Source of the DNA: Pedobacter panaciterrae
GTDB taxonomy: Bacteria > Bacteroidota > Bacteroidia > Sphingobacteriales > Sphingobacteriaceae
Direction of reading: 5' to 3'
Assembly (NCBI RefSeq): GCF_001636695.1
Contig: NZ_LGEL01000008.1
Location: forward strand, 62,001 to 126,000
DNA length: 64,000 bases
Under the pieces are notes generated by a model, which was not told where the DNA came from, searched no databases, and saw nothing but the letters and a program-made list of their open reading frames with translations. Shown here in pieces: positions 1 to 10,190 of this stretch. The translations under genes and the position numbers were made by a program. Positions within the stretch are counted from its first letter, which is position 1. Every line of letters starts with the position of its first letter.

Positions 1-464
1 ACAAAACCGCCACCAATGGAATAATAGGTTTCGGATATAGCTTTACCAGTTTTTAAAAATGCTTGGAAAGTGACTGCATTAGGGTGGAAGGGTAGGCTTT
101 CAAAAAAAAGAAATACCAGGTCTTCCTCATAGTTAAATACAATTGGCTGTTCTCCTGCCAGTATTAGCGACTGATCTTTTTTGATAACGTCAATTGTGCA
201 CTCTATCGAGTTTACATCAAAAGTTACCGGATCAGCACCATTTAGTCCAAGTAATATGGCAACATCAGTTCCGTGTCCTCTGCCTGTTTTAGCCAAAGAT
301 CCGTATAGCAAAATTTTTATTTGCTCAACTTCATCTAATAGATTTAATCCTTTTAATGAAGCAGTGAATTGTTGCGCTGCTCTCCATGGACCAAGTGTAT
401 GTGAGCTTGATGGCCCGATTCCTATCTTAAAAATATCAAATACCGAGATCTGTTCCCTTTGCAT
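1..464 (-). CDS. sdaA: L-serine ammonia-lyase (L-serine dehydratase), N-terminal part, cut by window start
   Basis: This gene reads leftwards off the window, so only about 154 N-terminal residues are visible. They include SVFDIFKIGIGPSSSHT, followed by LGPWRAA and later GRGHGTDVAILLGL. The GPSSSHT motif near the N-terminus is typical of the beta domain of iron-sulfur L-serine dehydratases, which convert L-serine to pyruvate and ammonia in the cytoplasm. The start is the ATG whose complement is at 462-464. It lies 16 nt downstream of the MgtC-like gene on the same strand, so the two are probably co-transcribed. The alpha (Fe-S) domain, and whether it is fused as usual in this phylum, cannot be seen. 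The family call is strong. Confidence 0.9.
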   Translation of the reverse strand, partial: MQREQISVFDIFKIGIGPSSSHTLGPWRAAQQFTASLKGLNLLDEVEQIKILLYGSLAKTGRGHGTDVAILLGLNGADPVTFDVNSIECTIDVIKKDQSLILAGEQPIVFNYEEDLVFLFFESLPFHPNAVTFQAFLKTGKAISETYYSIGGGF

Positions 465-480
465 AGCGCAAAGCTAAAAC

Positions 481-1137
481 TTAAAAGTCAAATGCTATGA
501 TATTTCTATCCTGAAGCATACGATCTACAAATTTTTTATGATTTTTAGGACTTCCTACAGCTATCCATGTTCCGCTGATGATACCATTAGCAAGTTCCTG
601 TTTGCCTCGCGTAAGTTTTAGGTTAGAGGTTTTGATATCTTCTTCATACTTCTCGAGGCTTTCGTTTTCAAATCTTTTTACGATTCGGTAAGCCCTTTTT
701 GTAAAGCGATGTTCTACCATTTCTTCCAAAAATGGGAAAGTAAACAGCGCAAGCAGAACTACCAGTGTTACGCCTATTGCCTGTTCAAAATATCCAGAGC
801 CAATAGCCATTCCAATTGCAGCAACGATCCAGATTACACAGGCTGTAGTTAAGCCCTTAACCTGATTGTCTTCCTTAAAAATAACTCCCGCACCCAAAAA
901 ACCAATGCCGGTAACAATATTAGAGGCTATGCGGTCGTGACTGCTTAACCCGATTTTTATAGATAGAATTGTGAATAGTGTAGAACCAAGACCAATCATG
1001 ATCATTGTCTTTAAGCCAGCCTGCTTGCTCCTAAACTCTCGTTCTGCACCAATTAGGCCACATAGCAGTGTTGCCATTAAAAATTTGTTCACTTCACTAA
1101 CTGTAAGGAAATGACCGTTCTCTAAAAAATTCTCCAT
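481..1137 (-). CDS. MgtC/SapB family membrane protein
   Basis: This 218-residue protein has an N-terminal half of about four to five hydrophobic segments. They contain the MgtC-family blocks LLCGLIGAEREFRSKQAGLKT and GIGFLGAGVIFKE, followed by GLTTACVIWIVAAIGMAIG. The soluble C-terminal tail of about 75 residues resembles the ACT-like tail of some MgtC homologues. MgtC proteins are inner-membrane proteins linked to growth at low magnesium and to ATP-synthase control in some pathogens; the role here is unknown. The gene sits between groEL (separated by a terminator) and serine dehydratase (16 nt downstream). I found no clear -7 box upstream. Confidence 0.85.
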   Translation of the reverse strand: MENFLENGHFLTVSEVNKFLMATLLCGLIGAEREFRSKQAGLKTMIMIGLGSTLFTILSIKIGLSSHDRIASNIVTGIGFLGAGVIFKEDNQVKGLTTACVIWIVAAIGMAIGSGYFEQAIGVTLVVLLALFTFPFLEEMVEHRFTKRAYRIVKRFENESLEKYEEDIKTSNLKLTRGKQELANGIISGTWIAVGSPKNHKKFVDRMLQDRNIIAFDF

Positions 1138-1175
1138 CTTGTTTTAAGTACCTAAATATAACAAAGATTTAAAAC

Positions 1176-1208
1176 AAAAAGACCCGCTGTTATCAGCGGG
1201 TCTTTTTT
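1176..1208 (-). terminator. Intrinsic terminator of groES-groEL
   Basis: The perfect stem GACCCGCTG / CAGCGGGTC (1181-1189 and 1194-1202) has a 4-nt loop and is flanked by A5 on one side and T6 on the other. It therefore looks like an intrinsic terminator in both directions. It lies 22 nt after the groEL stop and separates groEL from the MgtC-like gene. Confidence 0.9.
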
Positions 1209-1229
1209 ATAAGTGTAAGGCAATAATGA

Positions 1230-2891
<1,662 letters not shown>

Positions 2892-2946
2892 TTAAGCTGA
2901 AATGAATTAAGCATTAACCAATTTCATTTCAATAATTATACTTGGA

Positions 2947-3240
2947 TTAAAGAGTTCCTAAGATATCAGAATCTCTCATAATTAAATACTCAGTACCTTC
3001 AATAGTAACTTCAGTGCCACCATATTTACTGTATAAAACCTGATCACCAACCTTAACACTTAATGGGATTAGATTTCCGGTTTGATCAGCATATTTACCA
3101 GGTCCAACAGCTACTACTATTCCTTGTTGAGGTTTTTCTTTAGCGGTATCAGGGATATAAATACCAGAAGCTGTTTTTTCTTCTGCAGCAGCAGCTTCAA
3201 CAACTACTCTATCTGCATTAGGTTTAAAGTTTAAAGCCAT
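2947..3240 (-). CDS. groES: 10-kDa co-chaperonin GroES
   Basis: This 97-residue protein is of normal GroES size. It contains the N-terminal strand [14 protein letters not shown], the mobile-loop region [21 protein letters not shown], and the conserved [14 protein letters not shown] block. GroES caps the GroEL ring. It is the first gene of the groES-groEL operon. Its leader is about 99 nt long, counted from a -7-like box that lies inside an inverted repeat, described separately. Confidence 0.99.
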   Translation of the reverse strand: MALNFKPNADRVVVEAAAAEEKTASGIYIPDTAKEKPQQGIVVAVGPGKYADQTGNLIPLSVKVGDQVLYSKYGGTEVTIEGTEYLIMRDSDILGTL

Positions 3241-3318
3241 AACTTATTATTGTTTTGTTTTTAGATTTATAAATGTAAAAGTAATTTAATTACGCAGTAA
3301 AGAACATATCAGTTTTTA

Positions 3319-3360
3319 TGCCAAGGCAGCTAAGCTTGACAAATTTACACAGCCTTGTCA
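3319..3360 (-). promoter_or_regulatory. Probable groESL promoter with overlapping inverted repeats
   Basis: On the minus strand, TAAATTTG (3340-3347) matches the Bacteroidota -7 box TAnnTTTG. It lies within the inverted repeat TGACAA-N12-TTGTCA (3337-3360). A second dyad, TGCCAAGGCA, follows at 3319-3328, in what would be the early leader. I see no -33 TTTG at the usual distance and no CIRCE element. A regulator binding the dyad would cover the promoter. Which protein binds is unknown; HrcA is not encoded in this window. Confidence 0.55.
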
Positions 3361-3410
3361 GCTAATGGATTAAGCTAAACTATTTTTGTGTCAGAGTGGC
3401 AGGGGCATAG

Positions 3411-3443
3411 AAAAGCCCGGAAGGGTATACCTGCCGGGCTTTT
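3411..3443 (-). terminator. Intrinsic terminator downstream of secG
   Basis: The stem AAAAGCCCGG / CCGGGCTTTT (3411-3420 and 3434-3443) encloses a 13-nt loop and has T runs at both edges. It lies just after the secG stop on the minus strand and probably ends the long miaB-to-secG transcript before the groES promoter. Confidence 0.85.
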
Positions 3444-3466
3444 GAATCCTTATAGAATATAAGAAT

Positions 3467-3826
3467 TTATTTTTTTGTAGTGTCAGCAGTTGCTGGTGGT
3501 GTATTTGCCGGAGCAGGAGCAGCAACACCGCCGCCAATTGGAGATGGAGTAGGAGTTTTGTCAAGTTGTTCCTGAATTTTAGAACCAACTCCAGTTGCCG
3601 ATGAACCACCGGATTTAGCAATAGTTGTAATTGATAAGGTAATTACAACAACAAGTGCTAATAAAACCCAGGTCCCTTTTTCTAAAACGTCACCTGTACG
3701 TTGAACACCAAACATATTACTGCCAGACCCGCCTGTTGCCAGACCACCACCTTTAGGATTTTGTATCAAAACAAATAGCGCTAAGGCAATACAAATGATG
3801 ATTAATAAAATAATTAAGAAAAGCAT
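3467..3826 (-). CDS. secG: Preprotein translocase subunit SecG
   Basis: This 119-residue protein has two transmembrane helices (about residues 1-22 and 52-73). Between them is the SecG signature LIQNPKGGGLATGGSGSNMFG, followed by a low-complexity Pro/Ala/Thr-rich tail. SecG is the auxiliary inner-membrane subunit of SecYEG. It starts 1 nt after the stop of the upstream TPR-like gene, so translation is probably coupled. The extended tail of about 35 residues is typical of Bacteroidota SecG. The operon also contains lptE, linking it to envelope biogenesis; secA is encoded elsewhere in the window (35005). Confidence 0.95.
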   Translation of the reverse strand: MLFLIILLIIICIALALFVLIQNPKGGGLATGGSGSNMFGVQRTGDVLEKGTWVLLALVVVITLSITTIAKSGGSSATGVGSKIQEQLDKTPTPSPIGGGVAAPAPANTPPATADTTKK

Positions 3827-3827
3827 A

Positions 3828-4988
3828 TTATGTTAGGTTGTTAAATTTTTTTTCTATCGATTGAATAAGGTCGGCAAAGTAACGGCTTTTTTCTGGAAAC
3901 ATCAAACTTAATTTTTCATAAGTCTCTATGGCCTTGTCATAAAGCATCTGTTCAATATAGATGTTTGCAAGGGTTTCAGATACGAGGTCATTATGATCCT
4001 CTGCGCTTTTTTTGGCTTTATTCTCGTTGTTTATTTGCTCTGGTTTGGGTGGGCTTATCTGAGGCTCGTTCTTTATGAAGCTTTCAATAATTTCAGCTCC
4101 CTTTGACCGCTGCTTAAATTCATTTGGTGAATATTCATTTTCTTCTTCATCAAATGGGCTTTGCATGTGAAATATATTCTCCACGTATTGCTGCTGAAGC
4201 TCATTTGCTTTTTTGCTCCTGCCAGGTTTTTGTTCCTGATTTGCTCTAACTTGTTTAGGCGAAGCATAAGGCTGAAATATTTGCTGATGCTCTTTTCGTG
4301 TTTTAGCCAGCCACCATAAAAACGTATATGGAAGTTGATCGTCATCATATTTACTGATAACAATGGTATCCTCTTCTTCAACTGGTTCTTCTTCTTTATA
4401 TTCTTCAATTTGAGGCTCAGCAGCTTCCGGAGCTTCGGGCGCTGGTTCTACTTTAAAGTTCTCCTGAAAGGCAAAAAAGTCGGTAGCTACAATATTCTCC
4501 AGAACAAGATCGTCTTCTGGATTATCCTTGCTTTCATCAATTGCGATTTGGTCAGCACGAGCCTGATTGTAATCCTGAACATTTACTTCTCCAATTTCGT
4601 CGAAAATTTCCTGATCGTCGGTTACCTTCGCTTCTTCTGATTCGGAAGGAACCTCGTCAATAATAACCTCATCAAGGGTTTCAGGGTTATTGTCAAAAGC
4701 GCCGGAAGTAGAATAGTTGATCACATTAAAATCAATAGATTCTAAGCGTTCAGTTTCGTGAAGAAAGTTATGGAGTAGCTGGCCATTAGTATATATAGCG
4801 GCGGTAGCGAGATTAGTGTTACCCTCATCTGTATCCAACGTGGCTTTTGCCATCAGCAGATGAACAGGCTGAAAATAAGGATACTGCTTAGCCAGATCTT
4901 TTAGCATAGCTGTATCATCCTGAGATACTTTCTCAGGTACAGCTAGTAATCCTGTTAGCCGTTCTTTAATATTTATATCCTGCTCCAC
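3828..4988 (-). CDS. Conserved hypothetical protein with acidic middle and C-terminal TPR-like helix pair
   Basis: I do not recognise a named function for this 386-residue protein. The N-terminal part (about 1-110) is helical, with DLAKQYPYFQPVHLLMAKA. The middle (about 110-235) is highly acidic and low in complexity. The C-terminus has one clear TPR-like unit, ETLANIYIEQMLYDKAIETY, followed by LSLMFPEKSRYFADLIQ. There is no signal peptide or membrane segment, so it is probably cytoplasmic. It sits between lptE (33 nt) and secG (1 nt), so a role near secretion or envelope assembly is a guess from context only. Confidence 0.8.
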   Translation of the reverse strand: MEQDINIKERLTGLLAVPEKVSQDDTAMLKDLAKQYPYFQPVHLLMAKATLDTDEGNTNLATAAIYTNGQLLHNFLHETERLESIDFNVINYSTSGAFDNNPETLDEVIIDEVPSESEEAKVTDDQEIFDEIGEVNVQDYNQARADQIAIDESKDNPEDDLVLENIVATDFFAFQENFKVEPAPEAPEAAEPQIEEYKEEEPVEEEDTIVISKYDDDQLPYTFLWWLAKTRKEHQQIFQPYASPKQVRANQEQKPGRSKKANELQQQYVENIFHMQSPFDEEENEYSPNEFKQRSKGAEIIESFIKNEPQISPPKPEQINNENKAKKSAEDHNDLVSETLANIYIEQMLYDKAIETYEKLSLMFPEKSRYFADLIQSIEKKFNNLT

Positions 4989-5021
4989 GTTGCTAAGTTA
5001 ATAATTGATCTCTACTTTAGC

Positions 5022-5519
5022 TTACCATTGTGCAAAAGCTCTGTTGAAAATATCTTCAAGAAGCTGATTACTAACATCTTTAATTAGACCTGGTTCTTGT
5101 GCCTGTAAGTTTCCCGCAAGTTTGAAATCTTTATAACGTTCAAAAGATTGCTCAAAGCTTTGTTTGGGATCAAGATTGTTTACGTACTTAACATTAACCG
5201 TTATGGATAGTCTGTTTGCACCTGCTGTAGGTTGTTTGTTGTCGGTTATTGCTACAGGAGTAATGCTATAGCCAGTAATATTTCCAGAAAAAACGGCGTC
5301 AGCATCATTCTGTGTAATACTTAATTTGGTCTGGTTTCTAATGCGTGTTTTCAATTCCTCTGTAAACTGTGAGCTTAAAGATGCTACGACTAAGGGGGCA
5401 TTGTTTTCAAAAACCTTAACGCTAATCGTTTTCATTTGAGGTGGAATAGAAATACCTTCCAGTGAAATTTTGCAGCCACTTAAAAAGAACAATAATATAA
5501 TTATAGATAAATTTTTCAT
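5022..5519 (-). CDS. lptE: LptE-family LPS-assembly lipoprotein
   Basis: This 165-residue protein begins with a lipoprotein signal peptide and lipobox (LLFFLSGC, Cys about residue 16). The mature part contains TISVKVFENNAPLV and DADAVFSGNITGYSITPVAI, the alpha/beta pattern of the Bacteroidota LptE-like family. LptE plugs the LptD barrel that inserts lipopolysaccharide at the outer membrane. The gene starts 2 nt after the sigma-54 activator gene, inside the miaB-secG operon, a neighbourhood I know as common in this phylum. Sequence similarity across LptE is weak, so family and position are surer than mechanism. Confidence 0.85.
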   Translation of the reverse strand: MKNLSIIILLFFLSGCKISLEGISIPPQMKTISVKVFENNAPLVVASLSSQFTEELKTRIRNQTKLSITQNDADAVFSGNITGYSITPVAITDNKQPTAGANRLSITVNVKYVNNLDPKQSFEQSFERYKDFKLAGNLQAQEPGLIKDVSNQLLEDIFNRAFAQW

Positions 5520-5521
5520 CC

Positions 5522-6757
5522 TTAGTTTAAATTCAGTTCTTTAATTTTTCTATATAATGTACGCTCAGATATCCCTAACTCCTGGGCAGCAAACTTGCGT
5601 TTTCCTTTGTGTTTCTTCAACGCTTTTTTGATCAGATCAGATTCCTTGTCTATTAAAGATAAAGATTCTTCAACTTCTTCTGCTTCATGGGTGTAATTGT
5701 AATCAACAGGAGCATTTTGAACTGGTTTTTTAATGGTAAGCGTAGGTTGCTCATTACCATACGTCTGATCTACTTCCTGATAAAGCTGATTGATGTAATG
5801 AGGGTTGTCGGCCATGATGTGCGAAGTATTTCCCCCACTCTGAATGATTTCAGCTACCAGCTTTTTCAATTCCATCATGTCTTTTTTCATGTCAAAAAGA
5901 ACCTTGTAAAGGATATCTCTTTCCGTATAATCTTCCTTAGAATTCCCATTAATTGCTACAGGTAAGTTTGTAGCACTTTCGTTAGGAATGTAATTTAGTA
6001 AAGCAGCAGCAGTTACATTCCTGTCTTTCTCCAGAACACAGATTTGTTCAGCAATGTTTTTTAGTTGCCTTACATTTCCGGGCCAGCTGTAATTGCTCAA
6101 TATTTGTATTGCCTCGGGTTCAAGTTGTATGCCCGGACTGCGGTATTTATCACTAAAGTCTGCTGAGAATTTTCTGAATAATAAATAAATATCCTCTTTA
6201 CGCTCGTGCAAGGCAGGAATACGCAATGGAACAGTATTTAATCTATAATATAAATCTTCACGGAATTTGCCGGATTTAACGCGGTTATAAACATCAACGT
6301 TTGTTGCGGCAATAATCCTCACATCAGTTTTTTGTACTTTGGATGATCCAACTCTAAGGTATTCACCACTTTCAAGGATACGTAATAAACGTGCCTGAGT
6401 ACCTAAAGGTAGTTCTGCAACTTCATCCAGAAAAATAGTACCCCCATTGGCTACCTCAAAATAACCTTTACGAGCTTCGTGAGCCCCTGTAAAAGATCCT
6501 TTTTCGTGGCCGAATAATTCAGAGTCAATTGTCCCTTCCGGAATGGCACCGCAGTTTACAGCAATAAAAGCTCCGTGTTTGCGTGTGCTCATCTGGTGGA
6601 TGATATGAGAAAAGACCTCTTTACCACTACCACTTTCACCAGTAATTAAAACAGACATATCAGTTGGTGCAACCTGCCTGGCAATATCTATAGCCCGGTT
6701 TAATAACGGAGAACCGCCAATTATCCCAAAACGATTTTTTATATCTTGTACGTCCAA
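5522..6757 (-). CDS. Sigma-54-dependent transcriptional activator (AAA+ and Fis-type HTH, no sensor domain)
   Basis: This 411-residue protein starts almost directly with the sigma-54 activator AAA+ domain. The Walker A motif GESGSGKE is at about 40-47, the sigma-54 contact loop reads GSFTGA at about 87-92, and the Walker B region is GGTIFLDEV. A linker follows, and the C-terminus is a Fis-type helix-turn-helix (AAQELGISERTLYRKIKELN). There is no receiver, PAS or GAF domain, so like PspF it must be controlled by another protein or by expression. The loop has Ser in place of the usual Ala of GAFTGA, a tolerated variant in some family members. It lies 16 nt downstream of miaB and 2 nt upstream of lptE. 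Its targets are unknown. Confidence 0.93.
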   Translation of the reverse strand: MDVQDIKNRFGIIGGSPLLNRAIDIARQVAPTDMSVLITGESGSGKEVFSHIIHQMSTRKHGAFIAVNCGAIPEGTIDSELFGHEKGSFTGAHEARKGYFEVANGGTIFLDEVAELPLGTQARLLRILESGEYLRVGSSKVQKTDVRIIAATNVDVYNRVKSGKFREDLYYRLNTVPLRIPALHERKEDIYLLFRKFSADFSDKYRSPGIQLEPEAIQILSNYSWPGNVRQLKNIAEQICVLEKDRNVTAAALLNYIPNESATNLPVAINGNSKEDYTERDILYKVLFDMKKDMMELKKLVAEIIQSGGNTSHIMADNPHYINQLYQEVDQTYGNEQPTLTIKKPVQNAPVDYNYTHEAEEVEESLSLIDKESDLIKKALKKHKGKRKFAAQELGISERTLYRKIKELNLN

Positions 6758-6773
6758 TGTAATCTGTGTTTAA

Positions 6774-8222
6774 TTAAACAATCTCAGGTTCTTCAACTAC
6801 AACAGTTCCCAACAAGGTTGCAGAAGTACAGCGGTCTATATGTACATATACATATTGTCCTGCTGAAACACCTGCTGTTGCCGGGAAAACTACCATGGCA
6901 TTCTGATCATTTCTGCCACAGAAATCCTTATCCGATTTCTTTGAAGTTCCTTCCACTAAAATCCTAACAGTTTTTCCAACAAATTGTTGTAAGCGATATA
7001 AAGAAGTTTCCTGTTGTTTGATCAGGATTTCACTTAACCTGCGTTTTTTTACATCTTCTGGAACATCATCTTCAAATTTACGTGCAGCAAGGGTTCCCGG
7101 ACGCTCAGAATAGCTAAATGTAAATGCGAAATCATATTTCACATAATCCATAATGCTAAGTGTTTCCTGATGTTCTTCTTCGGTTTCTGTGCAGAAGCCG
7201 GCAATAATATCAGATGAAATTGCGCAGTCAGGAATAATGTTTCTTATGGCATCGATCCTGTTAATGTACCACTCTCTTGTATAAGTTCGGTTCATTAATT
7301 CTAATACCCTGCTGCTTCCTGATTGAACAGGTAAGTGAATGTAGTTGCAGATATTGTCGTATTTGGCAATGGTATATAAAACCTCGTCAGTTATATCTTT
7401 AGGATGAGAAGTAGAGAAACGAATCCTTAATTCCGGACTGATTAAAGCTACTTTTTCAAGTAATTGAGCAAAGTTAACTTCAATTTCAGCACTATCATCA
7501 GCATCAGATCCTTTCCATTTGTAAGAATCTACATTCTGACCCAGTAATGTAACTTCTTTATAGCCACGGTCAAATAAATCCTGTGCTTCGGCCATAATAG
7601 AATGCGGATCTCTGCTGCGTTCACGCCCCCTTGTAAAAGGGACTACGCAAAAAGAGCACATATTATCACAACCGCGCATAATAGAAATAAATGCGGTAAT
7701 GCCGTTTCCGTTTAACCTAACCGGACTAATGTCTGCATAAGTTTCCTCGCGGGAGAGTAATACATTTATAGCTTTATGACCACTTTCTACTTCACTTAGC
7801 AGCTGTGGTAATTCACGATATGCATCGGGGCCAACAACTACGTCAACCAATTTCTCTTCCTCCAGAAATTTTGATTTCAAACGCTCGGCCATACAGCCCA
7901 GAACGCCAACAATAAGTTTAGGATTTCTACGCTTTTCTACGCCAAATTGCGACAGACGGTTACGGACCCTTTGTTCGGCGTTTTCGCGGATAGAACAAGT
8001 ATTTATAAATACCACATCGGCCTCTTTATAATCCCCTGTTGTTTCAAATCCCTGATCTAATAATATAGATGCAACAATTTCGCTATCAGCAAAGTTCATT
8101 TGGCAACCATAACTTTCGATATACAGTTTGCGGCCATTGCGCACCAAAGGTGCATCAACTATTAAGGCCTCGCCCTGGCGCTCTTCATCATGTTTCTTAT
8201 CTGTCAGCTGTAAATCAATCAT
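6774..8222 (-). CDS. miaB: tRNA-2-methylthio-N6-dimethylallyladenosine synthase MiaB
   Basis: This 482-residue radical-SAM methylthiotransferase acts on adenosine 37 of tRNAs. The N-terminal UPF0004 domain supplies three cluster cysteines (C40 in ESYGCQMN, C76 in [10 protein letters not shown]110 in GVLGCMAER). The radical-SAM motif CDNMCSFC gives C185, C189 and C192. A TRAM domain lies at the C-terminus ([17 protein letters not shown]). It is the first gene of a minus-strand operon running to secG, with a well-formed promoter just upstream. It looks complete and normal. Confidence 0.97.
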   Translation of the reverse strand: MIDLQLTDKKHDEERQGEALIVDAPLVRNGRKLYIESYGCQMNFADSEIVASILLDQGFETTGDYKEADVVFINTCSIRENAEQRVRNRLSQFGVEKRRNPKLIVGVLGCMAERLKSKFLEEEKLVDVVVGPDAYRELPQLLSEVESGHKAINVLLSREETYADISPVRLNGNGITAFISIMRGCDNMCSFCVVPFTRGRERSRDPHSIMAEAQDLFDRGYKEVTLLGQNVDSYKWKGSDADDSAEIEVNFAQLLEKVALISPELRIRFSTSHPKDITDEVLYTIAKYDNICNYIHLPVQSGSSRVLELMNRTYTREWYINRIDAIRNIIPDCAISSDIIAGFCTETEEEHQETLSIMDYVKYDFAFTFSYSERPGTLAARKFEDDVPEDVKKRRLSEILIKQQETSLYRLQQFVGKTVRILVEGTSKKSDKDFCGRNDQNAMVVFPATAGVSAGQYVYVHIDRCTSATLLGTVVVEEPEIV

Positions 8223-8247
8223 AAATGGTCAATTGTTTTATGGGCTT

Positions 8248-8280
8248 CAAAAATACGTAATTTAATTTACAAATGACAAA
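8248..8280 (-). promoter_or_regulatory. Bacteroidota-type promoter of the miaB-secG operon
   Basis: On the minus strand, TTTG (8277-8280), a 21-nt spacer and TATTTTTG (8248-8255) match the -33 TTTG / -7 TAnnTTTG pattern. The miaB ATG lies about 25 nt downstream of the -7 box. Confidence 0.6.
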
Positions 8281-8363
8281 TTGGCAGAACGCTAAATGAA
8301 TATTTTATGACAATATTCAACTGTACTTCCCATTATGGCCTTGATATTGCGTACTATATTGAT

Positions 8364-10145
8364 ATGACTTCTAAAAAACCAGGAAAATACAAAGTATTAA
8401 AATGGCTTGCAGGTATTGTTACAGCCTTGATCATCATAGTTGGAAGTGTGGCTTTATATTTTAGTGCTAAATGGAAACCTATACTTACCGAAAAGATAAA
8501 AGATGGCATTTACAATGGTTCTCAGAAGCTTTATAGGGTTGATTTTAAAGATATTCACCTTAATCTGATAACTGGAAGTGCTGTGTTGGATAGTGTTACT
8601 TTAACGCCTGACACAACTGTTTTTAATCAGTTAAAGGAACTTAAACTTGCTCCGGCCAATTTGTTTCAAATAAAACTGGCACGGCTTCAGTTAAGCCGAA
8701 TTGGTATACTTACTGCCTACTTTAAGAAACGGATAATTATAAATTCTATCCTCATGGAGCAGCCCTCCATCAACATGACTCATTATAGAGCAGTCAAAAA
8801 AACAGATACAACTACAGATAATCGCAGCTTATATGATCAGATATCTAGAACATTAAAATCTATTCATGTAAGGGCTGTTAAAATTGTGGATGCCGATTTT
8901 GATTATATTAATGGTGCTACATCAAAACCTTTAAATTCAATAAAGCATCTGAATGTCAACATAAATGACTTGCTTATCGACTCTCTTTCTAAATCTGATA
9001 CCACGCGTTTTTATTATACTAAAGACATCAATTTTGAATTAACGGGATATCGTGCTACGGATAAAGGTGGAATGTATACGACAAAAGTAGATACGGTTTT
9101 GGGTTCAGTAACTGGTAAGACCATCCGTATAAAGGGTTTGCAAATGATTCCGCTTTATCCTGATCTCACCTTTACCAGAAAATACAAGTACGGGAAAGAT
9201 AGATACGACTTAAAATTTAATGAAATAGCCTTTGCAGGAGTAGATTTTGTTAAATTAAGTACACAAGGTAATTTATATGCAAGGACCTTAAAGATTGGGC
9301 CGGCAAAAGCGGGGATTTTTGTAAATAGAGAATTACCTGCACCCCCTAATTTTGATAAAGTTCGCAACTTCCCTCATGTAGCACTCAAGAGATTGCCTGT
9401 TGAGGCCATCATTGATACCGTTAAGTTGGCTAACATCGATGTTGCCTATACTGAGTACAACCCGATCACCAAAAAAAGAGGAACGGTATACTTCCAGAAC
9501 CTTAGTGGAGCTATTCTAAATTTAACTAACGATTCCCTTCAGCTTATAAAGAACAACCATGCTGTTGCAAACTTAACGGCACTGGTTATGAAAACAAGTC
9601 GGATTAAGGTGGCTATAAACTTTAATTTAACAGATAAAAATGCTTCTTTTAGCTATAAGGGCAATGTAGGGCCAATGAATATGCTCGTTTTAAATCCAAT
9701 GGTAAAAAACATGGGCTTAGTTGAAATTGAAAGCGGACAAATGCAGGGAACTGATTTTGATATTAAAGCGAATGTGAAAGGTGCCTCAGGTACTGTTCAT
9801 TTCTATTATAAAGATCTCAAAATTAAGCTGCTTAAAGAGGGCGAAAATGGTGGCGTAGGAGAAAAGAAGGGATTTCTGTCCTTTTTAGCCAATACCATTT
9901 TAATTGAAGATGCTAACCCGGGCAAAGGAGCAGCTCCGCGAACGGCCCGAATTACTTTTGAAAGAACACCCGCTTCTTCATTCTTTAATTTGTTATGGAA
10001 AGGAGTTTTTATAGGTATCCGTGAAACCGTTGGATTGGGCGCTGTTCCAGTAAAAACACCAGAAGAATCGATGGAGAAAATAAAAGAGAAAAAGCGGGAG
10101 AGACGTGAAAAAAAGCAGAAGGAAGAAAAAAAGAAGGATACCTAG
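8364..10145 (+). CDS. AsmA-like inner-membrane-anchored envelope protein (paralogue 1)
   Basis: With the ATG at 8364 this is a 593-residue protein. It has a short basic N-terminus, one transmembrane helix (about 12-33), and a long beta-strand-rich periplasmic region. The C-terminal block (EIESGQMQGTDFDIKANVKG, then SGTVHFYYKDLKIKLLK) resembles AsmA/DUF748-type proteins, which bridge the periplasm and are implicated in lipid transport. The tail is a highly charged Lys/Arg/Glu run. An upstream in-frame ATG at 8307 would add 19 residues ahead of the basic start, so I prefer 8364. The next gene is a clear paralogue 45 nt downstream. The exact substrate is unknown. Confidence 0.8.
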   Translation: MTSKKPGKYKVLKWLAGIVTALIIIVGSVALYFSAKWKPILTEKIKDGIYNGSQKLYRVDFKDIHLNLITGSAVLDSVTLTPDTTVFNQLKELKLAPANLFQIKLARLQLSRIGILTAYFKKRIIINSILMEQPSINMTHYRAVKKTDTTTDNRSLYDQISRTLKSIHVRAVKIVDADFDYINGATSKPLNSIKHLNVNINDLLIDSLSKSDTTRFYYTKDINFELTGYRATDKGGMYTTKVDTVLGSVTGKTIRIKGLQMIPLYPDLTFTRKYKYGKDRYDLKFNEIAFAGVDFVKLSTQGNLYARTLKIGPAKAGIFVNRELPAPPNFDKVRNFPHVALKRLPVEAIIDTVKLANIDVAYTEYNPITKKRGTVYFQNLSGAILNLTNDSLQLIKNNHAVANLTALVMKTSRIKVAINFNLTDKNASFSYKGNVGPMNMLVLNPMVKNMGLVEIESGQMQGTDFDIKANVKGASGTVHFYYKDLKIKLLKEGENGGVGEKKGFLSFLANTILIEDANPGKGAAPRTARITFERTPASSFFNLLWKGVFIGIRETVGLGAVPVKTPEESMEKIKEKKRERREKKQKEEKKKDT

Positions 10146-10190
10146 CGCCTGATTAATAAATTCGTATATTAGGTTAAACCACCAAGGCCT

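Noticed and set aside
3241-3400. CIRCE operator for groESL
   Set aside because: The consensus TTAGCACTC-N9-GAGTGCTAA is absent; only other dyads are present.
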